Shown: positions 17,632 to 27,153, numbered from the stretch's first letter. The stretch is DNA of 64,000 nucleotides from Castellaniella sp047971665 (GCF_047971665.1 NZ_JBKEAA010000014.1:62001-126000), one strand, 5' to 3'. Translations and numbers: made by a program. Notes: generated by a model from the letters alone, not told the origin.

Positions 17632-18216
17632 TCATCCGCGCGGCTCGCCCTCTGAAGGATCGGAGCGTGGCGCGGCGGGCTCGGTCTGGATATGCCGGCC
17701 CAGCCACAGGGACTGCACCACCACGAACAGCACCAGCAGGATCATCAGGCCGAAGACCTTGAAATTGACCCATTGCGATTCGGTGAACCGGCCGGAGAAG
17801 GCCACATACAGATTCAGGGCGCCCGAGGCGATGAAGAATCCGGCCCAGCTGTCATTCAGGCGGTTCCAGGCGCGGTCGGGCATGGTGATTTTTTCGCCCA
17901 TCAGGTGACGCATCAGATTGCGCCCCGTGAACAGGCGCGCGCCCACCAGGATGGCGGCGAACAGCCAGTACAGGACCGTGGGTTTCCATTTGATGAAGGT
18001 ATCGTCGTGGAACAGCAGGGTGGCGCCGCCGAAGACGACGATCACCGTCAGGTTGATCCAGTGCATGGGTTCGATGGCGCGGCCGGTCAGGCGCAGCCAC
18101 AGGATCTGCAGCACGGCCGCCGCCATGGCCGCGCCGGTGGCGACATAGATGTCGGCAAAGCGGAAAGCCAGGAAAAACAGGATCAGCGGAAACAGATCGA
18201 ACAGAAATTTTTTCAT
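17632..18216 (-). CDS. yciB: YciB/septation protein A family membrane protein
   Basis: A 194-residue inner-membrane protein with about five hydrophobic segments (starting LFDLFPLILFFLAFRFADIYVA) and the family motifs HWINLTVIVVFGGATL and FIKWKPTVLYW. The family is linked to septation and cell-envelope synthesis. The start MKKFLFDLFP is typical and its ATG overlaps the msrB stop (ATGA). Length matches the family, apart from a charged Pro-rich tail of about 20 residues. Confidence 0.92.
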   Translation of the reverse strand: MKKFLFDLFPLILFFLAFRFADIYVATGAAMAAAVLQILWLRLTGRAIEPMHWINLTVIVVFGGATLLFHDDTFIKWKPTVLYWLFAAILVGARLFTGRNLMRHLMGEKITMPDRAWNRLNDSWAGFFIASGALNLYVAFSGRFTESQWVNFKVFGLMILLVLFVVVQSLWLGRHIQTEPAAPRSDPSEGEPRG

Positions 18217-18608
18217 TCGGCGGGGATGAAGCGCATGGAAAGAGAGTTGATGCAGTAACGCAGGCCGGCGGGGGGGGGACCGTCTGGAAAGACATGGCCC
18301 AGGTGGGCATCGCAGACGGCGCACAGGATCTCGGTGCGGATCATGCCGTGACTGGTATCGCGCAGCTCGCGCACCCGGTCGGGCACCAGCGGCTGAAAAT
18401 AGCTGGGCCAGCCGCATCCCGCGTCGAACTTGGTGTCCGAGGCGAACAGCGGGGTGTCGCAACAGACACAGACGTAGGTGCCGGCCTGGGTGGTGTCCCA
18501 GTACCGGCCCGTGAACGGTCGCTCGGTGTGTTTGAGTCGCGTGACCGCGAACTCGTCGGCGGAAAGCTGCGCGCGCCATTCGGCGTCCGTGCGCGTGATC
18601 TTGTCCAC
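18213..18608 (-). CDS. msrB: Peptide-methionine (R)-S-oxide reductase MsrB
   Basis: Repairs methionine-R-sulfoxide in proteins. The 131-residue product has the zinc-binding pairs CVCC (Cys47/Cys50) and CAVC (Cys96/Cys99), the GCGWPSYF signature and catalytic Cys119 in RYCINS. Translation starts at GTG with an ACAGG sequence upstream. It leads the minus-strand operon with yciB, bolA and the parvulin gene. msrPQ elsewhere in the window handle the same kind of damage in the envelope. Confidence 0.95.
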   Translation of the reverse strand: MDKITRTDAEWRAQLSADEFAVTRLKHTERPFTGRYWDTTQAGTYVCVCCDTPLFASDTKFDAGCGWPSYFQPLVPDRVRELRDTSHGMIRTEILCAVCDAHLGHVFPDGPPPAGLRYCINSLSMRFIPAE

Positions 18609-18694
18609 GAAGCACCTGTCCAGAATTTTGATTCAATTCTCCATCTTAATCGACTTTCGCGCGGATGGCAGGGGGTGTCCGGGATCGTCCGGGG

Positions 18695-18756
18695 GCGATG
18701 ATAAGAGACTGCGTTTGCGATGATAGGAGATTGCCCTTGGTATGGCAGCAAATTGC
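18695..18756. repeat. Three tandem operator-like repeats with 22-bp period
   Basis: Units begin at 18695, 18717 and 18739. The first two share GCGATGATA(A/G)GAGA(C/T)TGC, 16 of 18 positions identical. The third (18739-18756) matches the second at 12 of 18 positions and ends in the same ATTGC. A 22-bp spacing places the units on one face of the helix. They lie in the 252-bp gap between msrB and the first LIV operon and are most simply a multi-site operator for that operon. Confidence 0.55.
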
Positions 18757-18860
18757 TTCAGGCTGCGCTAATATGAGATTCGTTCATGTGTTTATGCCTC
18801 GATTTCCTGGGGGTTGAGGCCATGAATTGCAAAGTCTGTTAAAAACATTCGGAGACAAAC

Positions 18861-20030
18861 ATGACATTTCCGGTTTCGATTCGGCTCACCTTGGGTGCGG
18901 CCGCGTTGCTGGCGGCGCTGCCCCTGGCCGCCACGGCTCAGATCAAGGTCGGTGTGACGGTGTCGGCCACCGGGCCGGCGGCCTCGCTGGGGATTCCCGA
19001 GCGCAACACCGTGGCCCTGCTGCCCAAGGAAATCGGCGGTCAATCGGTGGAATATATCGTCCTGGACGACGCGACCGATACGACCCAGGCGGTCAAGAAC
19101 ATCCGCAAGCTCACCGCCGATGATCATGTCGATGTGGTGCTGGGCACTTCCGTGACACCGGCGTCGCTGGCGATGTCCGATGTCGCGGCCGAGACCGGCA
19201 CGCCCATGATCAGCGTGGCCGCCAACGCCAAGCTCGTCGAGCCGGTGGACGGTCCGCGCAAGTGGGTCTACAAGACGCCCCAGAACGATGCGCTGATGGC
19301 CGCCGCGCTGGCCAATGCGATGGTCAAGCAGAACGTCAAGACGCTGGGATTCATCGGATTCAGCGACGCCTATGGCGACGGTTGGCTCAAGGAGATGAAG
19401 GCCGCCGCCGAAGCCAAGGGCATCAAGGTCGTGGCAGCCGAGCGCTTTGCCCGGCCCGACACCAGCGTCACCGGTCAGGTGCTGAAACTGCTGGCCGCCA
19501 AGCCCGATGGCATCCTGATCGCCGCTTCGGGCACGCCGGTGGCGCTGCCTCAGCGCGAACTGGTCGAGCGTGGCTACAAGGGACACATCTATCAGACCCA
19601 CGGCGCAGCCAACAATGACGTGCTGCGGGTGTGCGGCAAGGCATGCGAGGGCATGATTCTGCCCGCCGGCCCGCTGCTGGTGGCGTCCCAGCTGCCGGAC
19701 AGCAATCCGGTCAAGGCCAGCGCCCTGGTGTACGTCAAGGCCTACGAGGCCAAGTATGGCGCGGGGTCGACCAATACCTTCGGCGGCCATATGTGGGATG
19801 CGGGCCGGTTGATCAGTGATGCCATTCCCCGCGCGCTGAAGACCGGCGCCAAGCCCGGCACGCCGGAATTCCGCTCGGCGCTGCGTGATGCCCTGGAACA
19901 GGTCAAGGAACTGCCCGCCTCCCAGGGGATCTTCAACCTGAGCCCGACCGACCACGCCGGGCTGGACGAGCGCGGCCGCGTCATGGTCAAGGTCGTCGAC
20001 GGCAAGTGGACCTACCAGCCGGATCTGTGA
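18861..20030 (+). CDS. LIV-family ABC transporter periplasmic binding protein (system 1)
   Basis: A 389-residue periplasmic solute-binding protein of the branched-chain amino acid (LivK) type I fold. It has a Sec signal peptide (MTFPVSIRLTLGAAALLAALPLAATA, cleavage near residue 26) and then IKVGVTVSATGPAASLGIPERN, the usual start of the mature family. CGGAGACAAAC precedes the ATG. It is the first gene of a transporter set with livH, a fused livM-livG and livF. The ligand cannot be read from sequence; aromatic acids, amides or amino acids are all carried by relatives. Confidence 0.88.
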   Translation: MTFPVSIRLTLGAAALLAALPLAATAQIKVGVTVSATGPAASLGIPERNTVALLPKEIGGQSVEYIVLDDATDTTQAVKNIRKLTADDHVDVVLGTSVTPASLAMSDVAAETGTPMISVAANAKLVEPVDGPRKWVYKTPQNDALMAAALANAMVKQNVKTLGFIGFSDAYGDGWLKEMKAAAEAKGIKVVAAERFARPDTSVTGQVLKLLAAKPDGILIAASGTPVALPQRELVERGYKGHIYQTHGAANNDVLRVCGKACEGMILPAGPLLVASQLPDSNPVKASALVYVKAYEAKYGAGSTNTFGGHMWDAGRLISDAIPRALKTGAKPGTPEFRSALRDALEQVKELPASQGIFNLSPTDHAGLDERGRVMVKVVDGKWTYQPDL

Positions 20031-20121
20031 GGATGCGGTCTGTCGTCTCTGATGTCCTGTCCGGAGCGGATGGGCCGTTCGCTCCGGAGGTTCATGCGCG
20101 TGTCCGGTGGGAGGCGTGTCC

Positions 20122-21159
20122 TTGGATCTGACGATTGCGTTGATCCTGTTGCAGGACGGCATTCTCAACGGGGCCATCTACGCGCTGCTGGGGCTGGCGC
20201 TGGTGCTGGTGTTCGTGGTGACGCGGGTCATCCTGATCCCTCAGGGTGAGTTCGTCACTTTCGGCGCGCTGACACTGGCGTTCCTGGCCAACGGCAAGGT
20301 GCCCGGAACCGCGCATCTGCTGGTGCTGCTGGGCATTCTGGTCTGCCTGGCCGAGGCGGTTTCCTGCTGGCGCGCGCGCCAGTGGCGCGGCTACGGCCGC
20401 ACGCTGGGCTGGGCCCTGGTCCTGCCACTGGCGCTCGAGGCGCTGGCGCCGCTGGCGGCGGGCCCCGATGTGCCGCTGGCGCTGCGGGTGCTGTTTGCGC
20501 TGGCGCTGGTGGTGCCCATGGGACCGATGATCTACCGTCTGGTGTATCAACCGGTGGAGCAGGCCAGCGTGCTGGTCCTGTTGATCGTGTCGGTGGCCGT
20601 GCATTTCGCCCTGACCGGTCTGGGCTTGCTGTTCTTCGGTGCCGAGGGCTGGCGCACCCCTGCACTGGTCGAGGGCTCGGTGCAGATCGGCCCGGTGGCC
20701 TGGACCGCTCAGACCTTTGCGGTCCTGGGGACCTGCGCCTTGCTGATCGTCGGCCTGTGGCTGTTCTTCAGCCGGACCTTGTACGGCAGCGCTCTGCGCG
20801 CCACGGCCGTCAACCGGCGCGGCGCGCGGCTGGTGGGCATCAGCACGCGGGTTGCCGGCAGCCTGACCTTCACCCTGGCGGCGGCCATCGGCGCCTTGTC
20901 CGGGATGCTGATCGCGGCCATCACCACCATCTATTACGACACCGGTTTCCTGATCGGCCTGAAAGGTTTTGTGGCGGCCATTTTCGGCGGCCTCGTCAGC
21001 TACCCGGTGGCGGCCGCGGGCGCGCTGTTCGTCGGCATTCTGGAGGCGTTCTCGTCGTTCTGGGCCAGCCCCTTCAAGGAAGCCATCGTCTTTACCCTGA
21101 TCATTCCGGTACTGTTGTGGCGTTCGCTCGGCAGCGTTCATCTGGATGAGGAGGATTGA
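20122..21159 (+). CDS. livH: LIV-family ABC transporter permease LivH (system 1)
   Basis: Inner-membrane permease of about 345 residues, longer than classical LivH (about 290-300) because of an additional hydrophobic region around residues 55-110. The family opening DLTIALILLQDGILNGAIYALLGLAL is present. The start is taken at TTG 20122 because GGGAGG at 20109-20114 then has a 7-nt spacing; GTG codons at 20107 and 20116 are alternatives lacking a well-spaced site. The ORF ends in GAGGAGG, which serves as the ribosome-binding site of the next gene. Confidence 0.85.
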   Translation: MDLTIALILLQDGILNGAIYALLGLALVLVFVVTRVILIPQGEFVTFGALTLAFLANGKVPGTAHLLVLLGILVCLAEAVSCWRARQWRGYGRTLGWALVLPLALEALAPLAAGPDVPLALRVLFALALVVPMGPMIYRLVYQPVEQASVLVLLIVSVAVHFALTGLGLLFFGAEGWRTPALVEGSVQIGPVAWTAQTFAVLGTCALLIVGLWLFFSRTLYGSALRATAVNRRGARLVGISTRVAGSLTFTLAAAIGALSGMLIAAITTIYYDTGFLIGLKGFVAAIFGGLVSYPVAAAGALFVGILEAFSSFWASPFKEAIVFTLIIPVLLWRSLGSVHLDEED

Positions 21160-23036
21160 TGCGTCCGCGTCATGCCCTCATGATCCTGATTCCGCTCCTG
21201 GCGCTGCTGCCCTGGATTCCGGGGGTGCCGGTCTTCTGGATCACCCAGATGAACTATATCGGGCTCTACAGCCTGGTGGTGCTGGGCCTGGTTCTGCTGA
21301 CCGGCGTCGGCGGGCTGACGTCCTTTGGGCAGTCGGCCTTTGTCGGCCTGGGCGCCTACACCACGGCCTGGCTGACGACGGCGGCCGGGCTGTCGCCCTG
21401 GGTGGGCCTGGTCGCGGGGCTGGCGCTGACTTGCCTGGTGGCGTATGCGCTGGGAGCCATCACGCTGCGTCTGTCCGGCCATTACCTGCCCTTGTGCACC
21501 CTGGCCTGGTGCCTGGCGTTGTACTACCTGTACGGCAACCTCGATTTCCTGGGCCGGTATGACGGCATTGCAGGTATTCCACCGCTGACGATCGGCGGCT
21601 GGTCCCTGGGAACCGGGCCGCGCATGTACCTGTTGATCTGGCTGATCCTGCTGCTGGCCTTGTGGGCGACCCACAATCTGCTGAATTCGCGCGCGGGCCG
21701 GGCCATCCATGCGTTGCGCAGCGGTTCCATGGCCGAATCATTCGGCGTCGATCTGGCGCACTACAAGGTCGTCATCTTCGTGCATGCCGCGCTGCTGGGC
21801 TGCGTGTCGGGCTGGCTGTATGCGCATATGCAACGCGCCGTCAGCCCCAGTCCCTTCGGCCTGGGATACGGCATTGAATACCTGTTCATGGCCGTCGTGG
21901 GCGGCTCGGGCAGCGTCTGGGGCGCGGTGGCGGGCGCCGCGGCAATCCTGATCGTGAAGGATCAGTTGCAGAACGTCCTGCCGGACCTGGTCGGAACCAA
22001 CGTCAACCTGGAAATGCTGGCGTTCGGCGTGTTGATGATCCTGGTGCTGCAATTTGCCCGCGACGGCCTGTGGCCCGTGCTGGCCCGGTTGTGGCGGCGT
22101 ATGGGGGGACGTGCCGAGTTTCGCGGCCATGATCCGGCACGCCTGGCGGCAGCCCCCGAACTGACGCGCCGGCCCGCGCCCGCTGCGGGCGCCCTGGTGC
22201 TGGAAGTCGACCGGGTGCGCAAGGAATTCGGCGGCCTGGTGGCGGTCAACGACATCAGCTTTCGTCTGCGGGCCGGAGAGATCATGGGGCTGATCGGTCC
22301 CAATGGGGCGGGCAAGAGCACGACTTTCAACCTCATCAGCGGCGTGGCGCCGCTGTCCGGCGGCACGGTGCGTTTCATGGGCGACCGGATCGATGGCCTG
22401 CCGGCGCGCGAGATTGCCCGCCGGGGCATGGCGCGCAGTTTTCAGCATGTGCAGTTGTTGCCCGACATGAGCGTGCTCGAGAATGTGGCCCTGGGAGCCC
22501 ATCTGCGCAGCCGCGCCGGTGTGGTGTCCGCGGCGCTGCGCCTGGACAGGGCCGACGAGGCGTCCCTGTTGCGCGAGGCGGCGCGTCAGATCGAGCGGGT
22601 GGGGCTGGGCGATGTCATCGACCAGCCTGCCGGCAGCCTGCCGCTGGGCCGGCAGCGGATCGTGGAGATTGCGCGGGCCTTGTGCTGCGACCCCATCGCG
22701 CTGCTGCTCGATGAACCGGCGGCCGGCCTGCGCTACCAGGAAAAAAAGGCGCTGGCGGCGGTGCTGGATCAGTTGCGCCGCGAAGGCATGAGCCTGCTGC
22801 TGGTCGAACATGACATGGATTTCGTGATGAACCTGACCGACCATCTGCTGGTCATGGATTTCGGCACGCCGCTGGCCGAGGGGGTTCCGGCTGACATTCA
22901 GCAGGACCCGGCCGTGCTGGAGGCCTATCTGGGCGGCCTCGATGAGACCTGGGGCGTGCCGGGAGCCTCGCCGGATGCGGCGGCCGCCGCGCCAGCCGCC
23001 GCCGCGCGCCCTGCGTTGCAGGGAGATGCATCGTGA
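21159..23036 (+). CDS. livM/livG: Fused LIV permease and ATPase (LivM-LivG, system 1)
   Basis: One 625-residue protein. Residues 1 to about 305 are a LivM-type permease with multiple membrane segments (start ALMILIPLLALLPWIPGVPV). After a linker of about 40 residues, an ABC ATPase (about 345-600) has Walker A GPNGAGKST, a variant signature LPLGRQR and Walker B LLLDEPAAGL, ending with the LivG-type extension. ATG overlaps the livH stop (TGATG). The Ala-rich tail leads into a GTGA overlap with livF. Such fusions ensure one ATPase per permease and are known in Burkholderiales. Confidence 0.92.
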   Translation: MRPRHALMILIPLLALLPWIPGVPVFWITQMNYIGLYSLVVLGLVLLTGVGGLTSFGQSAFVGLGAYTTAWLTTAAGLSPWVGLVAGLALTCLVAYALGAITLRLSGHYLPLCTLAWCLALYYLYGNLDFLGRYDGIAGIPPLTIGGWSLGTGPRMYLLIWLILLLALWATHNLLNSRAGRAIHALRSGSMAESFGVDLAHYKVVIFVHAALLGCVSGWLYAHMQRAVSPSPFGLGYGIEYLFMAVVGGSGSVWGAVAGAAAILIVKDQLQNVLPDLVGTNVNLEMLAFGVLMILVLQFARDGLWPVLARLWRRMGGRAEFRGHDPARLAAAPELTRRPAPAAGALVLEVDRVRKEFGGLVAVNDISFRLRAGEIMGLIGPNGAGKSTTFNLISGVAPLSGGTVRFMGDRIDGLPAREIARRGMARSFQHVQLLPDMSVLENVALGAHLRSRAGVVSAALRLDRADEASLLREAARQIERVGLGDVIDQPAGSLPLGRQRIVEIARALCCDPIALLLDEPAAGLRYQEKKALAAVLDQLRREGMSLLLVEHDMDFVMNLTDHLLVMDFGTPLAEGVPADIQQDPAVLEAYLGGLDETWGVPGASPDAAAAAPAAAARPALQGDAS

Positions 23037-23866
23037 GCATCGAATCCCGCGTCGAGGCGGGCGGGCCCATTCAGCCGACGGGCGGGGCTGTGGCGGGTCC
23101 GGCGACGCGTACCATGACCGACAGGGTGCTGTCGGTCAGCGGCCTGTCGGCGCATTATGGCAAGGTGGCCGCCCTGGATCCCATCGACCTGACGGTGGGG
23201 CGTGGCGAGATCGTGACCGTCATCGGCGCCAATGGCGCCGGTAAATCGACGCTGCTGGCGGCCATCATGGGGGCGCTGCCCCTGCGCGGCCACAGCCGGG
23301 GCTCGATCCTGTTCCAGGAAGAGGAAGTGCAAGGCTGGGATATCGAGCGCCGTGTCGGCCAGGGCATGGCGCTGGTGCCCGAGCGGCGTGAGTTGTTCGC
23401 CAGCATGACGGTGCGGGACAATCTGCTGCTGGGCGGTTTTCGCCTGTATCGCACGGGCGTGCGAGGCTGGCGCGATACACTGGAGCAGGTCTATGCTCTG
23501 TTTCCCCGCCTGAAGGAGCGCGCCGCGCAGGCGGCGGGCACGCTGTCGGGCGGTGAGCGCCAGATGCTGGCTCTGGGCCGCGCGCTGATGGCGCGTCCGG
23601 CCCTGCTGATGCTCGATGAGCCCAGCCTGGGTCTGGCGCCCCGGGTGGTCCGGGAGATCTTTCAGACCATCGCCCAACTGCGCAGCACCGGCGTCTCCAT
23701 TCTGCTGGTCGAGCAGAACGCCCGCGCGGCGCTGCATGTGGCCGACCGGGGCTATGTGCTGGAAACCGGCGCCGTGGTGCTCGAAGGCGAAGCCCGCATG
23801 CTCGCCGGTCACCCCCGGGTCATCGAAAGCTATCTGGGCCTTGCGGGCGCGCAAAAGCACCCTTGA
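23033..23866 (+). CDS. livF: LIV-family ABC transporter ATPase LivF (system 1)
   Basis: A 277-residue cytoplasmic ATPase. After an N-terminal extension of about 28 residues it has Walker A GANGAGKST, Q-loop region, signature LSGGERQ and Walker B LLMLDEPSLGL, with the LivF-type ending. The GTG start overlaps the stop of the livM-livG fusion and has GGGAGA upstream; an internal ATG (MTDRVLSVSG) closer to the family start is an alternative. It completes transporter system 1. Confidence 0.92.
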   Translation: MSIESRVEAGGPIQPTGGAVAGPATRTMTDRVLSVSGLSAHYGKVAALDPIDLTVGRGEIVTVIGANGAGKSTLLAAIMGALPLRGHSRGSILFQEEEVQGWDIERRVGQGMALVPERRELFASMTVRDNLLLGGFRLYRTGVRGWRDTLEQVYALFPRLKERAAQAAGTLSGGERQMLALGRALMARPALLMLDEPSLGLAPRVVREIFQTIAQLRSTGVSILLVEQNARAALHVADRGYVLETGAVVLEGEARMLAGHPRVIESYLGLAGAQKHP

Positions 23867-23911
23867 GGACGCTTCTGCGTCGGGCCAGAGGGCAGGTCAG
23901 CACGAGGCGGG

Positions 23912-23933
23912 GGCAGCACGAGGTCGTGCTGCC
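23912..23933. terminator. Perfect inverted repeat between the two convergent LIV operons
   Basis: GGCAGCACGA (23912-23921) and TCGTGCTGCC (23924-23933) are exact 10-bp complements separated by two bases. The site lies in the 75-bp gap between converging livF (system 1) and livM (system 2). No T-run follows on either strand, so it could be a bidirectional terminator, an RNA 3'-end stabiliser or a protein site. Confidence 0.5.
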
Positions 23934-23941
23934 TCCGGCAC

Positions 23942-24910
23942 TCAACCCGTCTTTTGCCGCCGGTTGATCCATTCGCCGACGATCCCGCGGCGGAAGGCCA
24001 GCACGCAGACGATGAAGATCAGGCCGATGACGATGGTGACCGATTCGCCCAGGACGCGGAACCACTCGATGCCGGTCTGGTGCATCAGGAACCGGCCGAA
24101 CTCGCCGACCTTGTTTTCGAGCGACACGACGATGATGGCGCCCAGCACCGGACCGGTGAGCGTGCCCATGCCGCCGATCAGCGTCATCAGGATCACCATG
24201 CCCGACATCTGCCAGGTGGCGTCCGACAGCGTGGCCGACACGAACACCAGCGACTTGGTCGCGCCGGCCAGCCCGGCCAGTGTGGCCGAGAGCACGAAGG
24301 CCAGCAGCTTGAAGCGGTCCACGTCGTAGCCCAGCGAGATCATGCGCGGCTCGTTCTCGCGGATGGCCTTCAGGACCTGGCCAAAGGGCGAGTGCACGGT
24401 GCGCCAGATCAGCGCGTAGCCCAGCACGAAGATCAGCACCACCACGTAATACAGGTTGATGTCCTCGCCGAGATCGAGCCCCAGGATGCTGCCGCGCGGG
24501 ATGCCTTGCAGGCCATCCTCGCCGCCGGTGAAGGGCGCCTGCAGGAAATAGAAGAACTGCATCTGGGCCAGGGCCAGGGTGATCATGGCGAAATAGATGC
24601 CGCTGCGCCGGATCGAGAGGATGCCGAAGACCAGCCCCAGCACGCCGGCCGCGGCCGTGCCAAAGAGCAATCCGCCCAGCGTGGGCCAGCCCCAGACGCT
24701 GAGCGACTGGCCGCAGGCATAGGCGGCCAGTCCGAGAAAGGCGGCATGACCAAAGGACAACAGCCCGGTGTAGCCCAGCAGCAGATTGAAGGCGCAGGCA
24801 AACAGGGCATAACACATGACCTTCATGATGAAGATCGGGTAGCCGCCCATGGAGGGCAGCGCCACGAGCACGGCGATGACGGCCAGATAGCCAAGCAGTT
24901 GTCGATTCAT
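23942..24910 (-). CDS. livM: LIV-family ABC transporter permease LivM (system 2)
   Basis: A 322-residue inner-membrane permease with 8-10 hydrophobic segments and the family motif GYTGLLSFGHAAFLGLAAY near the N-terminus. Its ATG overlaps the livH stop (ATGA), and it is the last gene of the minus-strand operon livG-livF-binding protein-livH-livM. Unlike system 1, permease and ATPase are separate proteins here. Substrate is not determinable from sequence. Confidence 0.93.
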   Translation of the reverse strand: MNRQLLGYLAVIAVLVALPSMGGYPIFIMKVMCYALFACAFNLLLGYTGLLSFGHAAFLGLAAYACGQSLSVWGWPTLGGLLFGTAAAGVLGLVFGILSIRRSGIYFAMITLALAQMQFFYFLQAPFTGGEDGLQGIPRGSILGLDLGEDINLYYVVVLIFVLGYALIWRTVHSPFGQVLKAIRENEPRMISLGYDVDRFKLLAFVLSATLAGLAGATKSLVFVSATLSDATWQMSGMVILMTLIGGMGTLTGPVLGAIIVVSLENKVGEFGRFLMHQTGIEWFRVLGESVTIVIGLIFIVCVLAFRRGIVGEWINRRQKTG

Positions 24911-25794
24911 GATTCTTTTCCGAACAGTCCGGCAGGACGGGTCAGCAGCACGATCACCATGATGATGAACACCACGGTGCTGGAGGCCTCGGGCCAGAAG
25001 ACCTTGGTGAAGCCTTCGACGATGCCCAGGCCCAGGCCCGTGAGGATGGAGCCCAGGATCGAGCCCATGCCTCCGATGACGACCACGGCGAAGACGACGA
25101 TGATCAGGTTCGAGCCCATCAGTGGCGAGACCTGCAGGATGGGGGCGGCGAGCACGCCGGCAAAGCCTGCCAGGCCGACGCCGAAGCCGAAAGTGAGCGA
25201 GACCATGAGCGGGACGTTCACGCCGAAGGCCTCGACCAGTTTGGGATTCTCGGTGCCGGCGCGCAGCAGGGCGCCCAGGCGGGTTTTTTCGATGATGAAC
25301 CAGGTCAGCAGGCAGGCCAGGACGGAGGCCACGACCACCCAGGCGCGGTAGATGGGCAGGAACATGAAGCCCAGGTTCACGCCGCCTTGCAGCAGCGCGG
25401 GAGTGTTGTAGGGCTGGCCGGAAACGCCGTAGAAGCTGCGAAACAGGCCCTCGATGAGCAATGTCAGGCCGAAGGTGAGCAGCAGGCCGTAGAGCGGATC
25501 GAGCTTGTAGAGACGGCGCAGCATCAGGCGTTCGAGGATGATGCCGAACAGGCCTACGACGATCGGAGCGGCGATCAGCATGATCCAGTAGTTCAGGCCC
25601 AGGTACTGCAGGCCCATCCAGGCGACGAAAGCGCCCAGCATGTACAGGGCGCCGTGGGCGAAATTGATGATATTGAGCAGGCCGAAAATGACGGCCAGCC
25701 CGAGCGAGAGCACGGCGTAAAACGAGCCGTTGACCAGGCCGAGCAGGAGTTGTCCCAGCAGGGCCTGGATGGGAACACCGAAAAGTTCAGTCAT
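24907..25794 (-). CDS. livH: LIV-family ABC transporter permease LivH (system 2)
   Basis: A 295-residue permease of classical LivH length, with the opening LLLGLVNGSFYAVLSLGLAVIFGLLNIINFAHGALYMLGAF region characteristic of the family and about eight membrane segments. It forms the transmembrane channel with LivM (system 2), whose start it overlaps. The binding-protein gene ends 84 bp upstream. Confidence 0.93.
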   Translation of the reverse strand: MTELFGVPIQALLGQLLLGLVNGSFYAVLSLGLAVIFGLLNIINFAHGALYMLGAFVAWMGLQYLGLNYWIMLIAAPIVVGLFGIILERLMLRRLYKLDPLYGLLLTFGLTLLIEGLFRSFYGVSGQPYNTPALLQGGVNLGFMFLPIYRAWVVVASVLACLLTWFIIEKTRLGALLRAGTENPKLVEAFGVNVPLMVSLTFGFGVGLAGFAGVLAAPILQVSPLMGSNLIIVVFAVVVIGGMGSILGSILTGLGLGIVEGFTKVFWPEASSTVVFIIMVIVLLTRPAGLFGKES

Positions 25795-25878
25795 AGGGCT
25801 GCGGTGAAAGCGGGCGGAAGGAAGGCTGCGGATCCCGGGCCCGCGCCCGAAGGCGCAGGTCCGGAGATCATGCGCCGC

Positions 25879-27090
25879 TTATTGTTTGAGCAGGGCGCAG
25901 GTGGAGGTCGATTCCGCGCCGTAGACCGACTCGGCCGGGAGCGTGCGGACGATGTTGTAGTAGTCCCAGGGCGCCTTGGACTGTTCGGGTTTTTTGACCT
26001 GGGCCAGGTACATGTCGTGCATCGTCAGGCCATCCTTGCGGATGTAGCCGTTCTTCATGAACATGTCGTTGATCTTCATGGACTTGAGTTGCTTCATGAC
26101 GGCATCGCCGTCGTCCGTCCCGATGGCCTTGACCGCGGTCAGGTAGGTCTTGGCCACCGAGTAGTCGCCCGCTTGCAGGAAGGAAGGCGCGCGGTTGTGC
26201 TTTTCGAAGAAACGCTTGGACCAGGCCCGCGATTCGTCGTTCTGGTTCCAGTACCAGGCGGTCGTCAGGTAGAGTCCGGCGGTATTGTCCAGACCCAGGG
26301 AGTTGACGTCGTTGATGAACACCAGCAGACCCGCCAGTTCCATGGTCTTGGTGACGCCGAATTCCTTGGCGGCCTTGACGGAATTGATGAAGTCCCCGCC
26401 CGCGTTGGCCAGGCCCAGGACCTTGGCGCCGGAGCTTTGCGCCTGCAACAGGAAGGAGGAGAAGTCCGTCGTCGCCAGCGGCGCGCGCACGGAACCGAGG
26501 TTCTTGCCGCCGGATTTTTCCACGACTTTCATCGTGTCTTTTTCCAGGGAGTGGCCGAAGGCATAGTCGGCCGTCAGGTAGAACCAGGACTTGCCGCCTT
26601 CGTTCACCACGGCCGAGCCCGTGCCGTTGGCCAGGGCGACGGTGTTGTAGGCGTAGTGGACGGTATAGGGCGTGCACTGGGCATTCGTCAGTGCGGACGA
26701 GCCGGGGCCGACGGCCATGAAGGGTTTTTTCTTTTCGGCAGCGACGGCGGCCATGGCCAGCGCGGTGGCGGAATTGGTGCCGCCGATCAGCATGTCGAGA
26801 TTCTGCTGGTCGAACCATTCGCGAGCGCGGGCCGAGGCGATGTCAGCCTTGTTCTGGTGGTCGGCGGTCAGCAGTTCGATTTTTTTTCCGTTGATCTCGC
26901 CCCCCATGTCAGCGATTGCCATGCGGATGGCATCGGCTCCGGCATTGCCATCGATGTCGGCATAGACGCCGGACATGTCGGCGATGAAGCCGATGCGGAT
27001 GACGTCGTCGGAAATCCCCGCGGCCTGGGCCGAGAGACCGAAGCCGAGGCCGGCAACGGCCAGCGCGGCAGATAGGGTACGCAGTTTCAT
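25879..27090 (-). CDS. LIV-family ABC transporter periplasmic binding protein (system 2)
   Basis: A 403-residue periplasmic binding protein. A Sec signal peptide (MKLRTLSAALAVAGLGFGLSAQA, cleavage near residue 23) precedes the family core (IRIGFIADMSGVYADIDGNAG). A C-terminal Cys pairs plausibly with the Cys near residue 137. CAGGAGACTTCCC before the ATG is a strong ribosome-binding site, consistent with high expression of binding proteins. Unusually for this family it sits in the middle of its operon, after both ATPase genes. Confidence 0.9.
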   Translation of the reverse strand: MKLRTLSAALAVAGLGFGLSAQAAGISDDVIRIGFIADMSGVYADIDGNAGADAIRMAIADMGGEINGKKIELLTADHQNKADIASARAREWFDQQNLDMLIGGTNSATALAMAAVAAEKKKPFMAVGPGSSALTNAQCTPYTVHYAYNTVALANGTGSAVVNEGGKSWFYLTADYAFGHSLEKDTMKVVEKSGGKNLGSVRAPLATTDFSSFLLQAQSSGAKVLGLANAGGDFINSVKAAKEFGVTKTMELAGLLVFINDVNSLGLDNTAGLYLTTAWYWNQNDESRAWSKRFFEKHNRAPSFLQAGDYSVAKTYLTAVKAIGTDDGDAVMKQLKSMKINDMFMKNGYIRKDGLTMHDMYLAQVKKPEQSKAPWDYYNIVRTLPAESVYGAESTSTCALLKQ

Positions 27091-27153
27091 GGGAAGTCTC
27101 CTGTGGATGCCGGTTGTGCCGGCGGATAGGTGAGAAAACGGGATGGGCGTCGG

